NCBI RefSeq assembly: GCF_039769985.1
Contig: NZ_JBDNCH010000002.1
Coordinates: forward strand, 558,001 to 622,000
Length of the DNA stretch: 64,000 bases
Direction: 5' to 3'
DNA from: Ponticoccus litoralis
Lineage (GTDB): Bacteria; Pseudomonadota; Alphaproteobacteria; Rhodobacterales; Rhodobacteraceae
The notes beneath the pieces were generated by a model that worked only from the letters and a program-made list of their open reading frames with translations, was not told the DNA's origin and did no database searches. The position numbers were made by a program, and so were the translations under genes. The number at the start of each line of letters is the position of its first letter. Within the stretch, counting starts at the first letter, position 1. Shown in pieces: positions 7,973 to 17,368 of this stretch.

Positions 7973-8938
7973 CTATTCCTCCAGAACCGCGAGGTCGCCC
8001 TTCAGCCATGGCAGCTGGGCGAGGGCCGGGGCGATGACCATGTCGCCGATGAGCATCCGCACCGTGCGCGCCACCTCACGCGGGACGTGGTCCGTCCAGT
8101 CGGTCGCGGCCAACAGGCTGATGGTGCGCGCGAAGGGGCGGAAGGGCACCGGGTGGACCTCCATCCCCTCGTGCAGGCGATGGGCGCGCATGTAGCCCAG
8201 CGGCGTCGTCACCGTCCAGCCGACCCCGCGCGCCACCAGGGTCATCAGCGACAGGTGCGGGCCGATTTCGAAGCGCGCGTCGAAGCTGAGATTCTGCCGG
8301 GCGAGATGGGCCTCGATCTGGCGACCGATCAGCTGTTCGCGGTCGTGGCGCAGGAAGGGTCGCGCCTGCATCAGGGCGGCGATATCGCCCGCTTCGGCCA
8401 CCGCGCCCCCGGCGCAGACGAAGATATAGGGGTCGCGGGCCAGCGGGTATTCGATCACGCCCTGCGCGTCCTCGCCGGTGGAGGCGGCGACGGCGAGGTT
8501 CAGGCGGCGCGCCCGGATCGCGCCCGCGATCTCGTGGCTGGGCGCGGTGATCAGCCGGAAGGCGCAGCCCTGCATGCTGTCCGCGAGGATGGTGACGAGG
8601 CGCGGCGTCAGGTCGTTGTCGAAGTCGTCGATCACTCCGAGGCTCAGCGTTGAGAGGTGGCTGAGATCCATCACCGTCAGTTCGCTTTGGGCGAGGCGCA
8701 GCTGCCGCAGCACCGCCTGCGTGCGGATCAGGAAGGCGCGCCCGGCGGGTGTCAGCGTCATCGACCGGCGCCCGTGGTCGACCAGATCGGTGCCGAGCGC
8801 CGCTTCGAGGTTGCGCATCTGCTGGCTGACCGCGGGTTGGCTCAGCCCGGTCACCTCTGCCGCGCGCGCAACGGACCCGGAGCCCGCCAGCGCGTCGAAG
8901 ACCTCGAGCCCCTTCAGCGTCACCCCCTTCATCAGCAC
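7973..8938 (-). CDS. LysR-family transcriptional regulator
   Basis: The 321-residue protein has an N-terminal winged helix-turn-helix (LKGLEVFDALAGSGSVARAAEVTGLSQPAVSQQMRNLEAALG, about residues 8-50) and a periplasmic-binding-protein-like effector domain (about 95-310). ATGs at 8938 and 8932 are both usable. Downstream it converges on the esterase gene, and upstream lies a non-coding stretch, so its target is not evident from position; LysR proteins often control a divergent neighbour, but none is seen here. The effector is unknown. Confidence 0.88.
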   Translation of the reverse strand: MLMKGVTLKGLEVFDALAGSGSVARAAEVTGLSQPAVSQQMRNLEAALGTDLVDHGRRSMTLTPAGRAFLIRTQAVLRQLRLAQSELTVMDLSHLSTLSLGVIDDFDNDLTPRLVTILADSMQGCAFRLITAPSHEIAGAIRARRLNLAVAASTGEDAQGVIEYPLARDPYIFVCAGGAVAEAGDIAALMQARPFLRHDREQLIGRQIEAHLARQNLSFDARFEIGPHLSLMTLVARGVGWTVTTPLGYMRAHRLHEGMEVHPVPFRPFARTISLLAATDWTDHVPREVARTVRMLIGDMVIAPALAQLPWLKGDLAVLEE

Positions 8939-9290
8939 CGCTTTTCCCCCCGCTGCGCCTGCGCCACTTTCAGCTTTTCCGAAACTGCACCCCTTCCGTC
9001 AAGGCCGCAGCCAGGCCCCGGCTGCCGAAATCCGCCCCCGGGCTGGCCGGGGCCGCCGGGCCGACCCATGTGCTGCCGGTGACGGGCGCTGCGCGCGACA
9101 GCCCCGGTCTGGTCCTGCACGGGATCCTGAAGACCGCCACATGGCGGCAGGCGCGCTGCGGGTCCGTGGTCACCCGGGCCAGTGCCGTCGTCGCGCGCGC
9201 CCCCGGAGGGCCTGCGGCGCAGCGCACGGCCTCAGCGCGAAAAGACGTTCCCCGCAGCGCAGGGCAGGCGGCGGGGCGGTGGTGTCGCAG
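8939..9290. other. Intergenic region without a recognisable gene
   Basis: About 350 bases between the LysR start and the lipoprotein terminator. The short reading frames here lack family resemblance, ribosome-binding sites or plausible composition. The LysR promoter must lie at its left end. Confidence 0.5.
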
Positions 9291-9292
9291 AC

Positions 9293-9323
9293 GAAAAAGC
9301 CGGGGCGGGCGCGTCAGGCGCCC
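9293..9323 (-). terminator. Putative terminator of the 9.3-kb lipoprotein gene
   Basis: Read on the minus strand, a GGGCGC...GCGCCC stem overlaps the stop codon and is followed by GCCCCGGCTTTTT. Confidence 0.4.
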
Positions 9324-9679
9324 GTGCAGGTCCGCTCGGCGCTGGCGCTGAAGGCCTTGTAGCGCTTCCAGAAGGCCTCGTGGTTGGGATTGTCGGACTG
9401 TCGGATCTCTTGAGCGTGATGCGGATCGGCGAAGAACTTCGCCGCCAGCCGCTGATCGGAGCCGGAGAGAGACCGATCCGCCACCGCCTGCACGCAGCCG
9501 CACAGCGATGTGGAGGCCGCCTTGCGTCCGCCCCGCAGGCAGGCGTTCGACACCGGTCCGGTGGCAAAGGCCTTGGTCGGCGTGGTGTAGGAGATATAAC
9601 CCCGGTCCGCCCGGTTCGCACCGCCGCCGCAGGCGCCAAGCGCCAAGGCCGCAAGCAGCAAAAGTCCTGTTGTTTTCAT
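9314..9679 (-). CDS. Conserved Rhodobacterales lipoprotein of unknown function
   Basis: The 121-residue protein has a lipoprotein signal peptide with the lipobox LGAC (cysteine near residue 17). The mature part contains CLRGGRKAASTSLCGCVQAVADRSLS and a KFFADPHHAQEIRQSD segment with conserved cysteines, and it ends in an AERTC motif. Homologues are widespread in Rhodobacteraceae and are sometimes labelled arginine transporter without visible support; no transporter fold is present. It is probably anchored in the inner or outer membrane facing the periplasm. Confidence 0.75.
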   Translation of the reverse strand: MKTTGLLLLAALALGACGGGANRADRGYISYTTPTKAFATGPVSNACLRGGRKAASTSLCGCVQAVADRSLSGSDQRLAAKFFADPHHAQEIRQSDNPNHEAFWKRYKAFSASAERTCTGA

Positions 9680-10079
9680 GTCGTCCTGCCCATGTCATGG
9701 CGCGGGGCGGGTCATCCCGTCTCTCCGGCCTCACTGCTCTGGCGCACATCCTGCCGCAAATTCCGCGCCCGATCAAGCGCGGGCGGTCATTCGGATGCCA
9801 CCCCGTCGCGGGCCGCACGGCGGTCGGCGGATCGACCGCCCGTGCGGCGCCCGCCAGCCTGTTTCGCAGGCATGCCGCGGCTCCCGTCCCGGGGGCACCG
9901 CCGCCTCACCCATGTAGACCCGCGCCCACACCGGAAGGACTGCGGGGCGGTGAAGGACGCGGGGGTATGTGCATCGGACCGGGACCAAGCCCCGGCGCGC
10001 AACCGCCTTGCCCATGAGGCGGGACTGCGGCGATATCCCGGGTTCCCTCAGCGCGCTTCCGATGCCATAAGCCACGGCC
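9680..10079. other. Intergenic region with a large imperfect hairpin
   Basis: No convincing gene is seen in these 400 bases. At 9812-9847 the arms CCGCACGGCGGTCG and CGACCGCCCGTGCGG (one bulged C) flank GCGGAT and would form a long RNA hairpin. The region must hold the promoters for the divergent lipoprotein and the His/Cys-rich protein. Confidence 0.45.
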
Positions 10080-10436
10080 ATGACATCCTGGGTTTCAACC
10101 GCATGCGCGCTTTTGCTGGGGCTTATCCTTGCCTCGACCAGCGTCATGTCCGTCAGCCTGATGGCCCCCGACCGCGACAGCGATCAGCGCGACGCCTACG
10201 CCCTGATCTACGGAGAGGCCTCGCTGGCGCTTTGTGCGGACCACGGCGGTCACGCGGACCACGACCATAGCTGCCCCTTCTGTCACGCGACGCCCCGGGC
10301 GCCCGAACCGGCCTCTCCCGGGCTGTCCCTTGCCTTCGTGCCCCACGACCTGTGGCGGCAGGGCGAAGCGCTGCACCGCGAGTCGCAGGGCCGCAACATC
10401 AACCATTCCACCAGAGCGCCTCCACGGATCGTCTGA
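10080..10436 (+). CDS. Small secreted/membrane His-Cys-rich protein near PepSY gene
   Basis: The 118-residue protein has an N-terminal hydrophobic segment (STACALLLGLILASTSVMSVSLM), then a metal-binding-looking stretch HGGHADHDHSCPFCHA (about residues 57-72). Similar short HxxHxDH-CPFC proteins sit beside PepSY-type membrane proteins or copper/iron uptake genes in other proteobacteria. It is followed after 92 bases by the PepSY gene in the same direction, so a role in periplasmic metal handling with that protein is inferred. No specific family name is certain. Confidence 0.6.
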   Translation: MTSWVSTACALLLGLILASTSVMSVSLMAPDRDSDQRDAYALIYGEASLALCADHGGHADHDHSCPFCHATPRAPEPASPGLSLAFVPHDLWRQGEALHRESQGRNINHSTRAPPRIV

Positions 10437-10528
10437 CGCAGAGCTGATCCGATGGTCCCGCCGCTGCCTGCGGGGGGACGCCTCTTGACCCAAGCCCGTC
10501 ACGCCGACGGGCCGCTTGGAATGTACAC

Positions 10529-11953
10529 ATGACAGATACGACCCAACGTGCGGCAGGCGCCGCACTCTATCGCGCCGTCTGGCGCTGGCACTTCATCGCC
10601 GGACTCGTTGTCCTGCCCTTCGTCCTGATCCTTGCCGTGACAGGCGCGATCTACCTGTTCAAGGACGAGATCAACAATGCCGCCCACCGCGACCTGCGCT
10701 TCGTCGAGATCCGGTCCGACACCCTGCCGGCATCGCGCCTGACCGCCGCAGCCCTTGCCGCCCACCCCGGCACGGTAAAGGCCTATTCTCCCCCGCCTGC
10801 CCCGGACCGCAGCGCGGAGGTCGACATCCTGGACGCCGGGGGTCTGCGCAATACGGTCTATGTCGATCCCTATGACGGTCAGGTTCTGGGCACCCTCTGG
10901 GACGGCGGTGCGGCGGGCAGCCCGGCGCTCTACGTGGTGCGCAAGCTGCACTCGCTGGAATATCTCGGCTGGTTCGGCAACCGCCTGATCGAGGCCGCGG
11001 CGGGCTGGATGGTCCTGCTGGTCTTCAGCGGGATCTATCTGTGGCTGCCGCGCGGGCGCAAATCGGTGGGCACCCTGCGCATCAAGGCCAGCCGGGGGCG
11101 CCCGTGGTGGCGAGACCTGCACGCGGTGACGGGGATTTACACCGGCGTCTTCATCGTTTTCCTCGCCCTGACCGGCCTGCCCTGGTCCGGTGTCTGGGGC
11201 GGCAAGTTCTACGACGCGGCCTATGCCCTTGGGCTGGGGATGCCCGACGGCTACTGGTCGAACACACCGCAGTCCACCGTGCCGACGCAGGAGGTCGTGG
11301 ACCGCGCCCCGTGGATCATGGAGCGCCAGCCGATCCCCGCCTCGCCCCTGCCCGACGCGGGCGCCCATGCCGGGCACCTTGCGGATGCGCCGGAGGCCGC
11401 GACCGACGGCAATGCGGCCCTGCCGCTTCTGGACGGGGTCATCGGCACGGTCGAGGGGCTTGGCCTCGTTGCGGGCTACGCGGTCACGCTTCCCGCCGGG
11501 CCGACCGGGGTCTTCACGGCCTCGGTCTATCCCGACGACGTCACCTATGAACGGGTCATCCATCTGGACCGCTACACCGGCGCGGTGCTCTACGACGCGG
11601 GCTTCGCGGATCTCGGCACGCTGGGCCGCTGGGCCGAATGGGGCATCAGCGTGCACATGGGGCAGGAATGGGGCGTTCCGAACCAGATCGTCCTGCTGCT
11701 GGCCTGCGTCGCGATGGTGCTGATGTGCGTCTCGGCGGCGGCCATGTGGTGGAAGCGGCGTCCCTCCGGCGCCCTTGGCGTCCCCGCGGTGCCGACCGAC
11801 TGGCGCATCCCCCGCACGCTGCTGGTCATGGCCATCGCCGGGGGCGTCTTCTTCCCGCTGGTGGGCCTGTCGATGCTGGTGCTGCTGGTGATCGAACTGG
11901 CGGTGCATGTCATCACGCGGCGGCGCCTTCCGGCACAGGGCGCGGCCCGCTAG
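10529..11953 (+). CDS. PepSY-associated TM-domain membrane protein
   Basis: The 474-residue protein is of the PepSY_TM family (often annotated as an iron-uptake or siderophore-utilisation protein). Segment 1 (WHFIAGLVVLPFVLILAVTGAIYLF, about 20-45) is followed by a periplasmic PepSY-like domain. Segments 2 and 3 lie near residues 150-175 and 200-225, and the C-terminal helices (about 385-470) end in a basic tail. Conserved HFIAGL, RKLHSLEYLG, DLHAVTG and SVHMGQEWG histidine-containing motifs fit haem or metal coordination by membrane histidines, as in PepSY ferric reductases. A hairpin with GCCCGTC and GACGGGC arms lies just upstream. The substrate is inferred, not shown. Confidence 0.82.
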   Translation: MTDTTQRAAGAALYRAVWRWHFIAGLVVLPFVLILAVTGAIYLFKDEINNAAHRDLRFVEIRSDTLPASRLTAAALAAHPGTVKAYSPPPAPDRSAEVDILDAGGLRNTVYVDPYDGQVLGTLWDGGAAGSPALYVVRKLHSLEYLGWFGNRLIEAAAGWMVLLVFSGIYLWLPRGRKSVGTLRIKASRGRPWWRDLHAVTGIYTGVFIVFLALTGLPWSGVWGGKFYDAAYALGLGMPDGYWSNTPQSTVPTQEVVDRAPWIMERQPIPASPLPDAGAHAGHLADAPEAATDGNAALPLLDGVIGTVEGLGLVAGYAVTLPAGPTGVFTASVYPDDVTYERVIHLDRYTGAVLYDAGFADLGTLGRWAEWGISVHMGQEWGVPNQIVLLLACVAMVLMCVSAAAMWWKRRPSGALGVPAVPTDWRIPRTLLVMAIAGGVFFPLVGLSMLVLLVIELAVHVITRRRLPAQGAAR

Positions 11954-11954
11954 G

Positions 11955-12140
11955 CCCCTGAACGACAGGGGCAGCCGCCGGTTCCGGGGGCTGCCCTCAC
12001 GCAAAGATATCCGCCGGAGCCGATACGCCGCCCGGATCGCTGGCCGCTCTGCCACCGCTCTGGCCGCGGGATCGAAGGGCCCTCTGTCCGGAACGCGGGC
12101 CCCGGAAGGCGCGGCGGCACACAGTCGCCGCGCCTCTTTT
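11955..12140. terminator. Terminator region between convergent PepSY and gdhA genes
   Basis: Two small stems, CCCCTG/CAGGGG at 11955-11971 and GGGCAGCC/GGCTGCCC at about 11970-11996, follow the PepSY gene. A strong stem AGGCGCGGCG (12107-12116) with CGCCGCGCCT (12126-12135) then runs into CTCTTTT, a plus-strand factor-independent terminator. The same stem may also end gdhA transcripts. Confidence 0.55.
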
Positions 12141-12166
12141 GCGACACCCGAAGGCGTCCTCCGAGG

Positions 12167-13522
12167 TCAGATGACGCCCATCATCCGCATGGCCTCTGCA
12201 ACCCGCACGAAACCGGCGATATTGGCCCCCAGGACGTAATCCCCCGGAGCGCCGTATTCGTCGGCGGTTTCGGCGCAGCGGTCGTGGATGCTCTGCATGA
12301 TCCGGGCCAGACGTTCCTCGGTCTGGGCAAAGGTCCAGCGGTCGCGGCTGGCGTTCTGCTGCATTTCCAGCGCCGAGGTCGCAACGCCCCCGGCATTGGC
12401 CGCCTTGCCGGGGCCGAACAGAACGCCCGCATCGCGCAGGATGCGGATGGCCTCGGGGGTGCAGGGCATGTTCGCGCCCTCACCCACGGCCTGCACGCCG
12501 TTCTTGACCAGCGTCTTCGCGTCTTTCCCCGACAGTTCGTTCTGGGTTGCCGAGGGCATGGCCACGTCGCAGGGCACATCCCAGACCGACCCCTTGCCCA
12601 CGGCGACGAAATGCACGCCGTCGCCCCGGCGCCGCGCGTATTCCGTGATGCGCTGGCGGCGGACGGTCTTGATTTCCTGAAGCAGCTCAAGGTCGATCCC
12701 GGCCTCGTCGATGATATAGCCGCTGGAATCCGAGCAGGCGATGACCTTGCCGCCGAAGGACTGCACCTTCTCGATGGTGTGGATGGCGACGTTGCCCGCG
12801 CCCGACACCACCACGCGCTTGCCGTCGAAACCGCTGTTGCGGGTCTCCAGCATGGCCTTGGTGAAATAGGTGTTGCCGAAGCCCGTGGCCTCGGTCCGGG
12901 CGCGCGAGCCGCCATAGGCGATGGCCTTGCCGGTCAGCACACCGGCCTCGTAGCGGTTGGTCAGGCGCTTGTACTGCCCGAACATATAGCCGATCTCGCG
13001 CCCGCCGACGCCGATATCGCCCGCCGGCACGTCGGTCTGTTCACCCAGATGGCGGTGCAGCTCGATCATCAGGGACTGGCAGAAGCGCATGATCTCGCCG
13101 TCGGATTTGCCCTTGGGATCGAAATCCGTGCCACCCTTGCCGCCGCCGATGGGCAGGCCGGTCAGGGCGTTCTTGAAGATCTGCTCGAAGCCGAGGAACT
13201 TGATGATCCCCAGGTTGACCGACGGGTGGAACCGCATCCCGCCCTTGTAGGGGCCGAGCGCCGAGTTGAACTGCACACGAAACCCGCGGTTGATCTGGAC
13301 CTTGCCCTGATCGTCCACCCAGGGGATGCGGAAGATGATCTGGCGTTCGGGTTCGCAGATGCGCTCGATCAGCGCCTGTTCCAGATAATCGGGATGCTTG
13401 GCGACGACACGGCCAAGGCTTTCCAGAACCTCGTGCGTGGCCTGATGGAATTCCGGTTCCCCGGCATTGCGCCGCATCACTTCGGCAAGGATCGGTTGCA
13501 GTTTTTCGTCGATATTGGTCAT
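12167..13522 (-). CDS. gdhA: NADP-type glutamate dehydrogenase
   Basis: The 451-residue enzyme interconverts 2-oxoglutarate plus ammonia and glutamate. The catalytic region shows KGGMRFHPSVN, the glycine-rich GGGKGG with its lysine, and the PAGDIGVGGREIG motif; the dinucleotide-binding segment GKRVVVSGAGNVAIH lies near residue 240. Length and motifs match the hexameric ~450-residue NADP-dependent class rather than the large NAD enzymes. The start MTNIDEKLQ has a weak AAAGG ribosome-binding site; a longer in-frame extension upstream has no family resemblance. The gene stands alone with its promoter in the 330 bases before tRNA-Glu. Confidence 0.93.
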   Translation of the reverse strand: MTNIDEKLQPILAEVMRRNAGEPEFHQATHEVLESLGRVVAKHPDYLEQALIERICEPERQIIFRIPWVDDQGKVQINRGFRVQFNSALGPYKGGMRFHPSVNLGIIKFLGFEQIFKNALTGLPIGGGKGGTDFDPKGKSDGEIMRFCQSLMIELHRHLGEQTDVPAGDIGVGGREIGYMFGQYKRLTNRYEAGVLTGKAIAYGGSRARTEATGFGNTYFTKAMLETRNSGFDGKRVVVSGAGNVAIHTIEKVQSFGGKVIACSDSSGYIIDEAGIDLELLQEIKTVRRQRITEYARRRGDGVHFVAVGKGSVWDVPCDVAMPSATQNELSGKDAKTLVKNGVQAVGEGANMPCTPEAIRILRDAGVLFGPGKAANAGGVATSALEMQQNASRDRWTFAQTEERLARIMQSIHDRCAETADEYGAPGDYVLGANIAGFVRVAEAMRMMGVI

Positions 13523-13856
13523 GTATTTCGTCGCCTTTCGGCAGAATTGTTCGCAAAACGGTGAGTAAGCGGGCAACAATTCTGCATGCAGCCCATTTTC
13601 AGAGCAGTTATTTGATCCACAACCGCTGTGCAAGCCGTTCTCAAACCCGGCCTGCCGCACAGACGCGCGCGTCCCGGCGCCGTTTGCATCCAAAGCCGTG
13701 ACCGATACCACGGCGCACCGAAACGGCCCGCCCGCAGCGCCGCCTCGACAGCGGCTTTCAACGCGTCATGCAGGCAGCCTGTCCACCTCTCCGAAAAGAG
13801 GCATCACGGGCGCGATAAGCCCGGCGCAATCGATGTCCAAGGGAAGTGAAGTGAAG
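13523..13856. other. Intergenic region between gdhA and tRNA-Glu
   Basis: No gene is recognised. The part nearest gdhA (13530-13620) is less GC-rich than its surroundings and is the likely gdhA promoter. The rest contains only GC-rich shadow frames. Confidence 0.4.
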
Positions 13857-13931
13857 TGGCAGCCCGTAGGGGAATCGAACCCCTCTTTCCAGGTTGAAAA
13901 CCTGGCGTCCTAACCGATAGACGAACGGGCC
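13857..13931 (-). tRNA. tRNA-Glu (anticodon TTC)
   Basis: On the minus strand a 7-bp acceptor stem GGCCCGT pairs with ACGGGCT (one G-U), the anticodon stem-loop CAGG-TTTTCAA-CCTG carries TTC, the T-arm has GGTTCGATTCC, and CCA is encoded. Total length is 75 nt. Confidence 0.95.
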
Positions 13932-14121
13932 ACTCTGGTCCGCCGCGTGTCTGCCTGACTGGCCAACCCTGCGGCGTGAGGCGGGTTCTATGGAAACCCC
14001 GCGCCGCTTGCAAGCAGAAATTTCCACCTTGGCGACTTTTTCCTGATCCGACCGCGAAAATTCCGGAAACAGCCTGCACCTTCAGATTTTTCCAATACCT
14101 TGCAAGGACTTATCGGAACAC

Positions 14122-15897
14122 TCACGCGGGACTGGCATCCTCCAGCCGCAGCTGTGCGGTCCGCCTTCCGTTCCACTCGTTGATTTCCAGCCGCCCCGCC
14201 AGATGGAATCGCCGCCCCCCGTGCTCGGTCAGGGCCATCCCCAGCGGCCCGTCGAAGGCCCCGAAACAGATCCCGTCCAGTCGCGCGCCAAGCCCGTCGG
14301 TACAGCTCAGTTTCAGATGACCCGATCCGACCTGCTTCGCGAAAGAGATCCCCACGTCCGGCACCACGAAACGCGGCCCCGGGGCGCCCTGTCCGAAGGG
14401 GCCCGCCCGCTCCAGATCCTCGATCAGTGCCACTGTCGCCGCGCCGGGCATCAGCAGCCCGTCGACCCGCAGGTCGGCGGCGCCGCCCTGCCCCGCGCCC
14501 TGCCGCTCCAGCAGGGCAGAGAGGCGCGCCATGGCCTCGTCCAGCCGGTCGCGGGCCACCGTCAGCCCCGCGGCCATCCGGTGCCCGCCGCCCTTGATCA
14601 GCAGCCCCTCCGAGGCCAGCCGCTGGACCGAGGCGCCAAGGTCCACCCCCGCCACGGAACGGCCAGAGCCCTTGCCCTCGTCGCCCTCCAGCCCGATCAC
14701 GACCGCGGGCCGCCCGGTCAGCTCCTTCAGGCGCGAGGCGACGATTCCCACGACGCCGGGGTGCCAGCCCTCGCCGGCGGCCCAGACCAGCGGCGCGTCA
14801 AGCCCGCGCTCCTCGGCCTGCGCAAGGGCGGCGGCGCGCACCGCCGCCTCGACCTCGCGGCGCTCGGCATTCAGCGCCTCCAGCCGCTCGGCCAGCGCCT
14901 GCGCCTCGTGCTCGGATCTCGCAGGACAAGAGCCGCGCACCCAGATCCGCCTGCCCGATCCGACCGCCCGCGTTCACCCGCGGCCCCAGCACGAAGCCCA
15001 GGTGGTAGGAGGACGGCGCCTGCTCCAGCCGGGCGACGTCCGACAGCGCCACAAGGCCCGGGCGGTCGCGCCGGGCCATGACCTTCAGCCCCTGCTGCAC
15101 CAGCGCCCGGTTGACCCCCTTCAGCGGCGCCACATCCGCCACCGTCGCAAGGGCAACAAGGTCGAGCATGCCCATCAGGTCCGGCCCGGACGCCCCCGCC
15201 ACGCGCAGCTGCCGCCCGGCCTCCACCAGCATCAGGAAGACCACGGCACCGCCGCGCAGAGATGCGCCAGCGACCCGTCCTCGTCCTGCCGGTTGGGGTT
15301 CACCACCGCCACGCAATCGGGCAGCACCTCGCCGCCGAGGTGGTGATCCAGAACCACCACATCCGCGCCCCCGGCCGCCGCGATCGGCTCCAGCGAGAGG
15401 GTCCCGCAATCGACGCAGACAATCAGGTCGTGGTCGCGCGCCAGCGCCGCCATGGCCGGGGCGTTCGGGCCATAGCCCTCGTCGATGCGGTCCGGCACAT
15501 AAAGCGTCGCCGGGCGCCCCATCTGCCGCAGCCAGTCGATCAGCAGCGCCGCAGAGGTGCCGCCGTCCACGTCGTAATCCGCAAAGACCGCGATCCGCTC
15601 GCGCCGCCGGACGGCGGTCAGAAAGCGTTCCGCCGCCACCTCCATGTCCTTCAGCGCGCGCGGGTCCGGCAAGAGCTCGCGCAGGGTCGGCGCAAGATAG
15701 GCCGTGACCTCCGCCACCGGCACCCCCAGCCGCGCCAGCACCGCACAAAGCGGCGCCGCAAGCCCGGTGGCCTGGCCCATGGCCTCGGCCTGCCGTTCCA
15801 CCTCGACGCCGGGACCGACCCAGCGCCGCCCCGTCAGACTGCCTTCGACACCCAAGTAAGCCACGTTTGCCCCTTCCGCCTGAACCCGCAGCCTCAT
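14122..15897 (-). CDS. recJ: Single-stranded-DNA-specific exonuclease RecJ, two frameshifts
   Basis: RecJ degrades 5' single-stranded DNA in recombination and repair. The N-terminal part has the DHH-family motifs FADYDVDGGTSAALL, VCVDCGTLS and VVLDHHLGGEVLPD. The middle part has LVALATVADVAPL and NAGGRIGQADLGARLLS, and the C-terminal DHHA1-type part has WHPGVVGIVASRLKE and KGGGHRMAAG. Two frame breaks split the gene: one base missing near 15249 (in LCAAGAVVFLM) and one extra near 14917 (in LLSCESEHEAQALAERL). Repaired length is 591 residues, normal for RecJ. The start MRLRVQAEG was chosen by homology. Both breaks lie between perfectly conserved blocks, so sequence error is more likely than loss. 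Confidence 0.88.
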
Positions 15898-15967
15898 AGC
15901 GCGCCACCGGCCCGGTGTCGAATGACGAAGGGCAGCCCAGCCCGCCGATGCAGAACCGCCCCCGATG

Positions 15968-15990
15968 CTTCTTCTTGGCCCAAATACCTC
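15968..15990 (-). repeat. Dispersed GAGGTATTTGGGCCAAGAAGAAG element, copy 2
   Basis: The conserved 23-base motif is read on the minus strand just upstream of recJ. Unlike the other copies, no strong G/C hairpin precedes it. Confidence 0.55.
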
Positions 15991-16163
15991 AAAGCGACAG
16001 CGCCGCCGGACCCGGGGCCGCGATTGAAGCGCCCCTTGTCCCGCGGCGCCCGGGGCGCAGAGAAACGCCACCCATCGGCCTCATCGCCCGGGCAGGACCA
16101 CCGCCCTGCCCGTCTGCCCTGTCAAGATACCCGTCTGCCCCGGCCAGCCCGGGGCGGCAGAGC

Positions 16164-17134
16164 TCAGACCGTGTGCCGGAACGGGTTGCGATAGTGCATG
16201 CGCCGCACCGAGCCGGTCTTGGAGCGCATCAGCAGGGTTTCGGTCTCGATCCAGCCCGGCTCGCGCCGGATGCCCTGCACCAGCGAACCCTGCGTCACGC
16301 CCGTCGCGGCAAAGATCACATGTTCGGTCACCAGGTCGTCGCGCGCGTAGATGCGGTCGAGCTCGGTGATGCCGGCCTTCGCCGCGCGGCCCTTCTCGTC
16401 GTCGTTGCGGAACATCAGGCGGCCCCACATCTGCCCGCCCATGCACTTCAGGGCCGCCGCGGCCAGCACCCCCTCGGGCGCACCGCCGGAGCCCATGTAC
16501 ATGTCGATGCCGGTCTTGACGGTCTCGGCGCAATGCATGACGCCCGCCACGTCGCCGTCGGTGATCAGCCGGATGCCGGCCCCGGTCTCGCGCACCTCGG
16601 CCAGCATCTCCTCGTGGCGCGGACGCTCGAGCATGCAGACGGTGATGTCGCGCGGCTGGCAGCCCTTGGCCTTGGCCAGCGCCGCGACCCGCTCCGACGG
16701 CGACATGTCCAGCGAGACGACGTCGGTGTCATAGCCCGGCCCGATTGCCAGCTTGTCCATGTAGACGTCCGGCGCGTGCAGCATCGAGCCGCGCGGCCCC
16801 ATGGCGATCACCGTCAGCGCGTTGGGCATGTCCTTGGCGGTCAGGGTCGTGCCTTCCAGCGGGTCCAGCGCGATATCGACGCCCGGGCCGCCGCTGCCGA
16901 CCTCTTCACCGATGTAGAGCATCGGCGCCTCGTCGCGCTCCCCCTCGCCGATGACCACGACACCCGAGATTTCCAGCTTGTTGAGCTGCTCGCGCATGGC
17001 GTTGACAGCGGCCTGATCGGCGGCCTTCTCGTCGCCCTGGCCGATCCAGTCGGCACTGGCAATGGCGGCCTGTTCGGCCACCCGTGCGAGGCCGAGAGAC
17101 AGCATCCGGTCACTGAAATCTCGGGGCTGGGCAT
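16164..17134 (-). CDS. glpX: Class II fructose-1,6-bisphosphatase, frameshift near start
   Basis: GlpX dephosphorylates fructose 1,6-bisphosphate in gluconeogenesis (and sedoheptulose bisphosphate in some bacteria). Family motifs include GQGDEKAADQAAV, GEGERDEAPMLYIGE, the metal-binding DPLEGTT, and GGAPEGVLAAAALKC. The expected N-terminus MPSPRDFSDRMLSLGLA is obtained only if one C is added to the CCCC run at 17123-17126; otherwise the frame starts at MLSLGLA (17105). Repaired length is 323 residues. It lies downstream of hom on the same strand, an arrangement common in Rhodobacterales, separated by a dispersed repeat element. Confidence 0.92.
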
Positions 17135-17300
17135 GGGGTCGTCCTCTTTGCGAAATCCTTCGCCTCCGCTCTAGCCCATGCCCCGGCCAAGAGAAAGCCC
17201 ACTGACGCTAACGGCGTGACCGGGACAGGCCCTGCCCCGCCGCGTTGTCCATGGGAGACCCGGAGGCATCAGGGGGCGCTGCCCCCCGGCCTGCGGCCTC

Positions 17301-17328
17301 CCCCGAGGGTATTTGGACCAAGAAGAAG
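17301..17328 (+). repeat. Dispersed GAGGGTATTTGGACCAAGAAGAAG element, copy 3
   Basis: A ggggcgctgccccccggcc hairpin region and a gcctgcggcc stretch precede ccccgagggtatttggacc and aagaagaag. It lies between hom and glpX, on the strand opposite to both genes. Confidence 0.65.
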
Positions 17329-17368
17329 GGTCTGAGGGGCGTCCCCCGGCGGCGCGGGCCGCGCGGGT

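Noticed and set aside
12167..13711. A longer GdhA starting at 13711
   Set aside because: The added 63 residues have no similarity to glutamate dehydrogenases, and MTNIDEK fits the family start.
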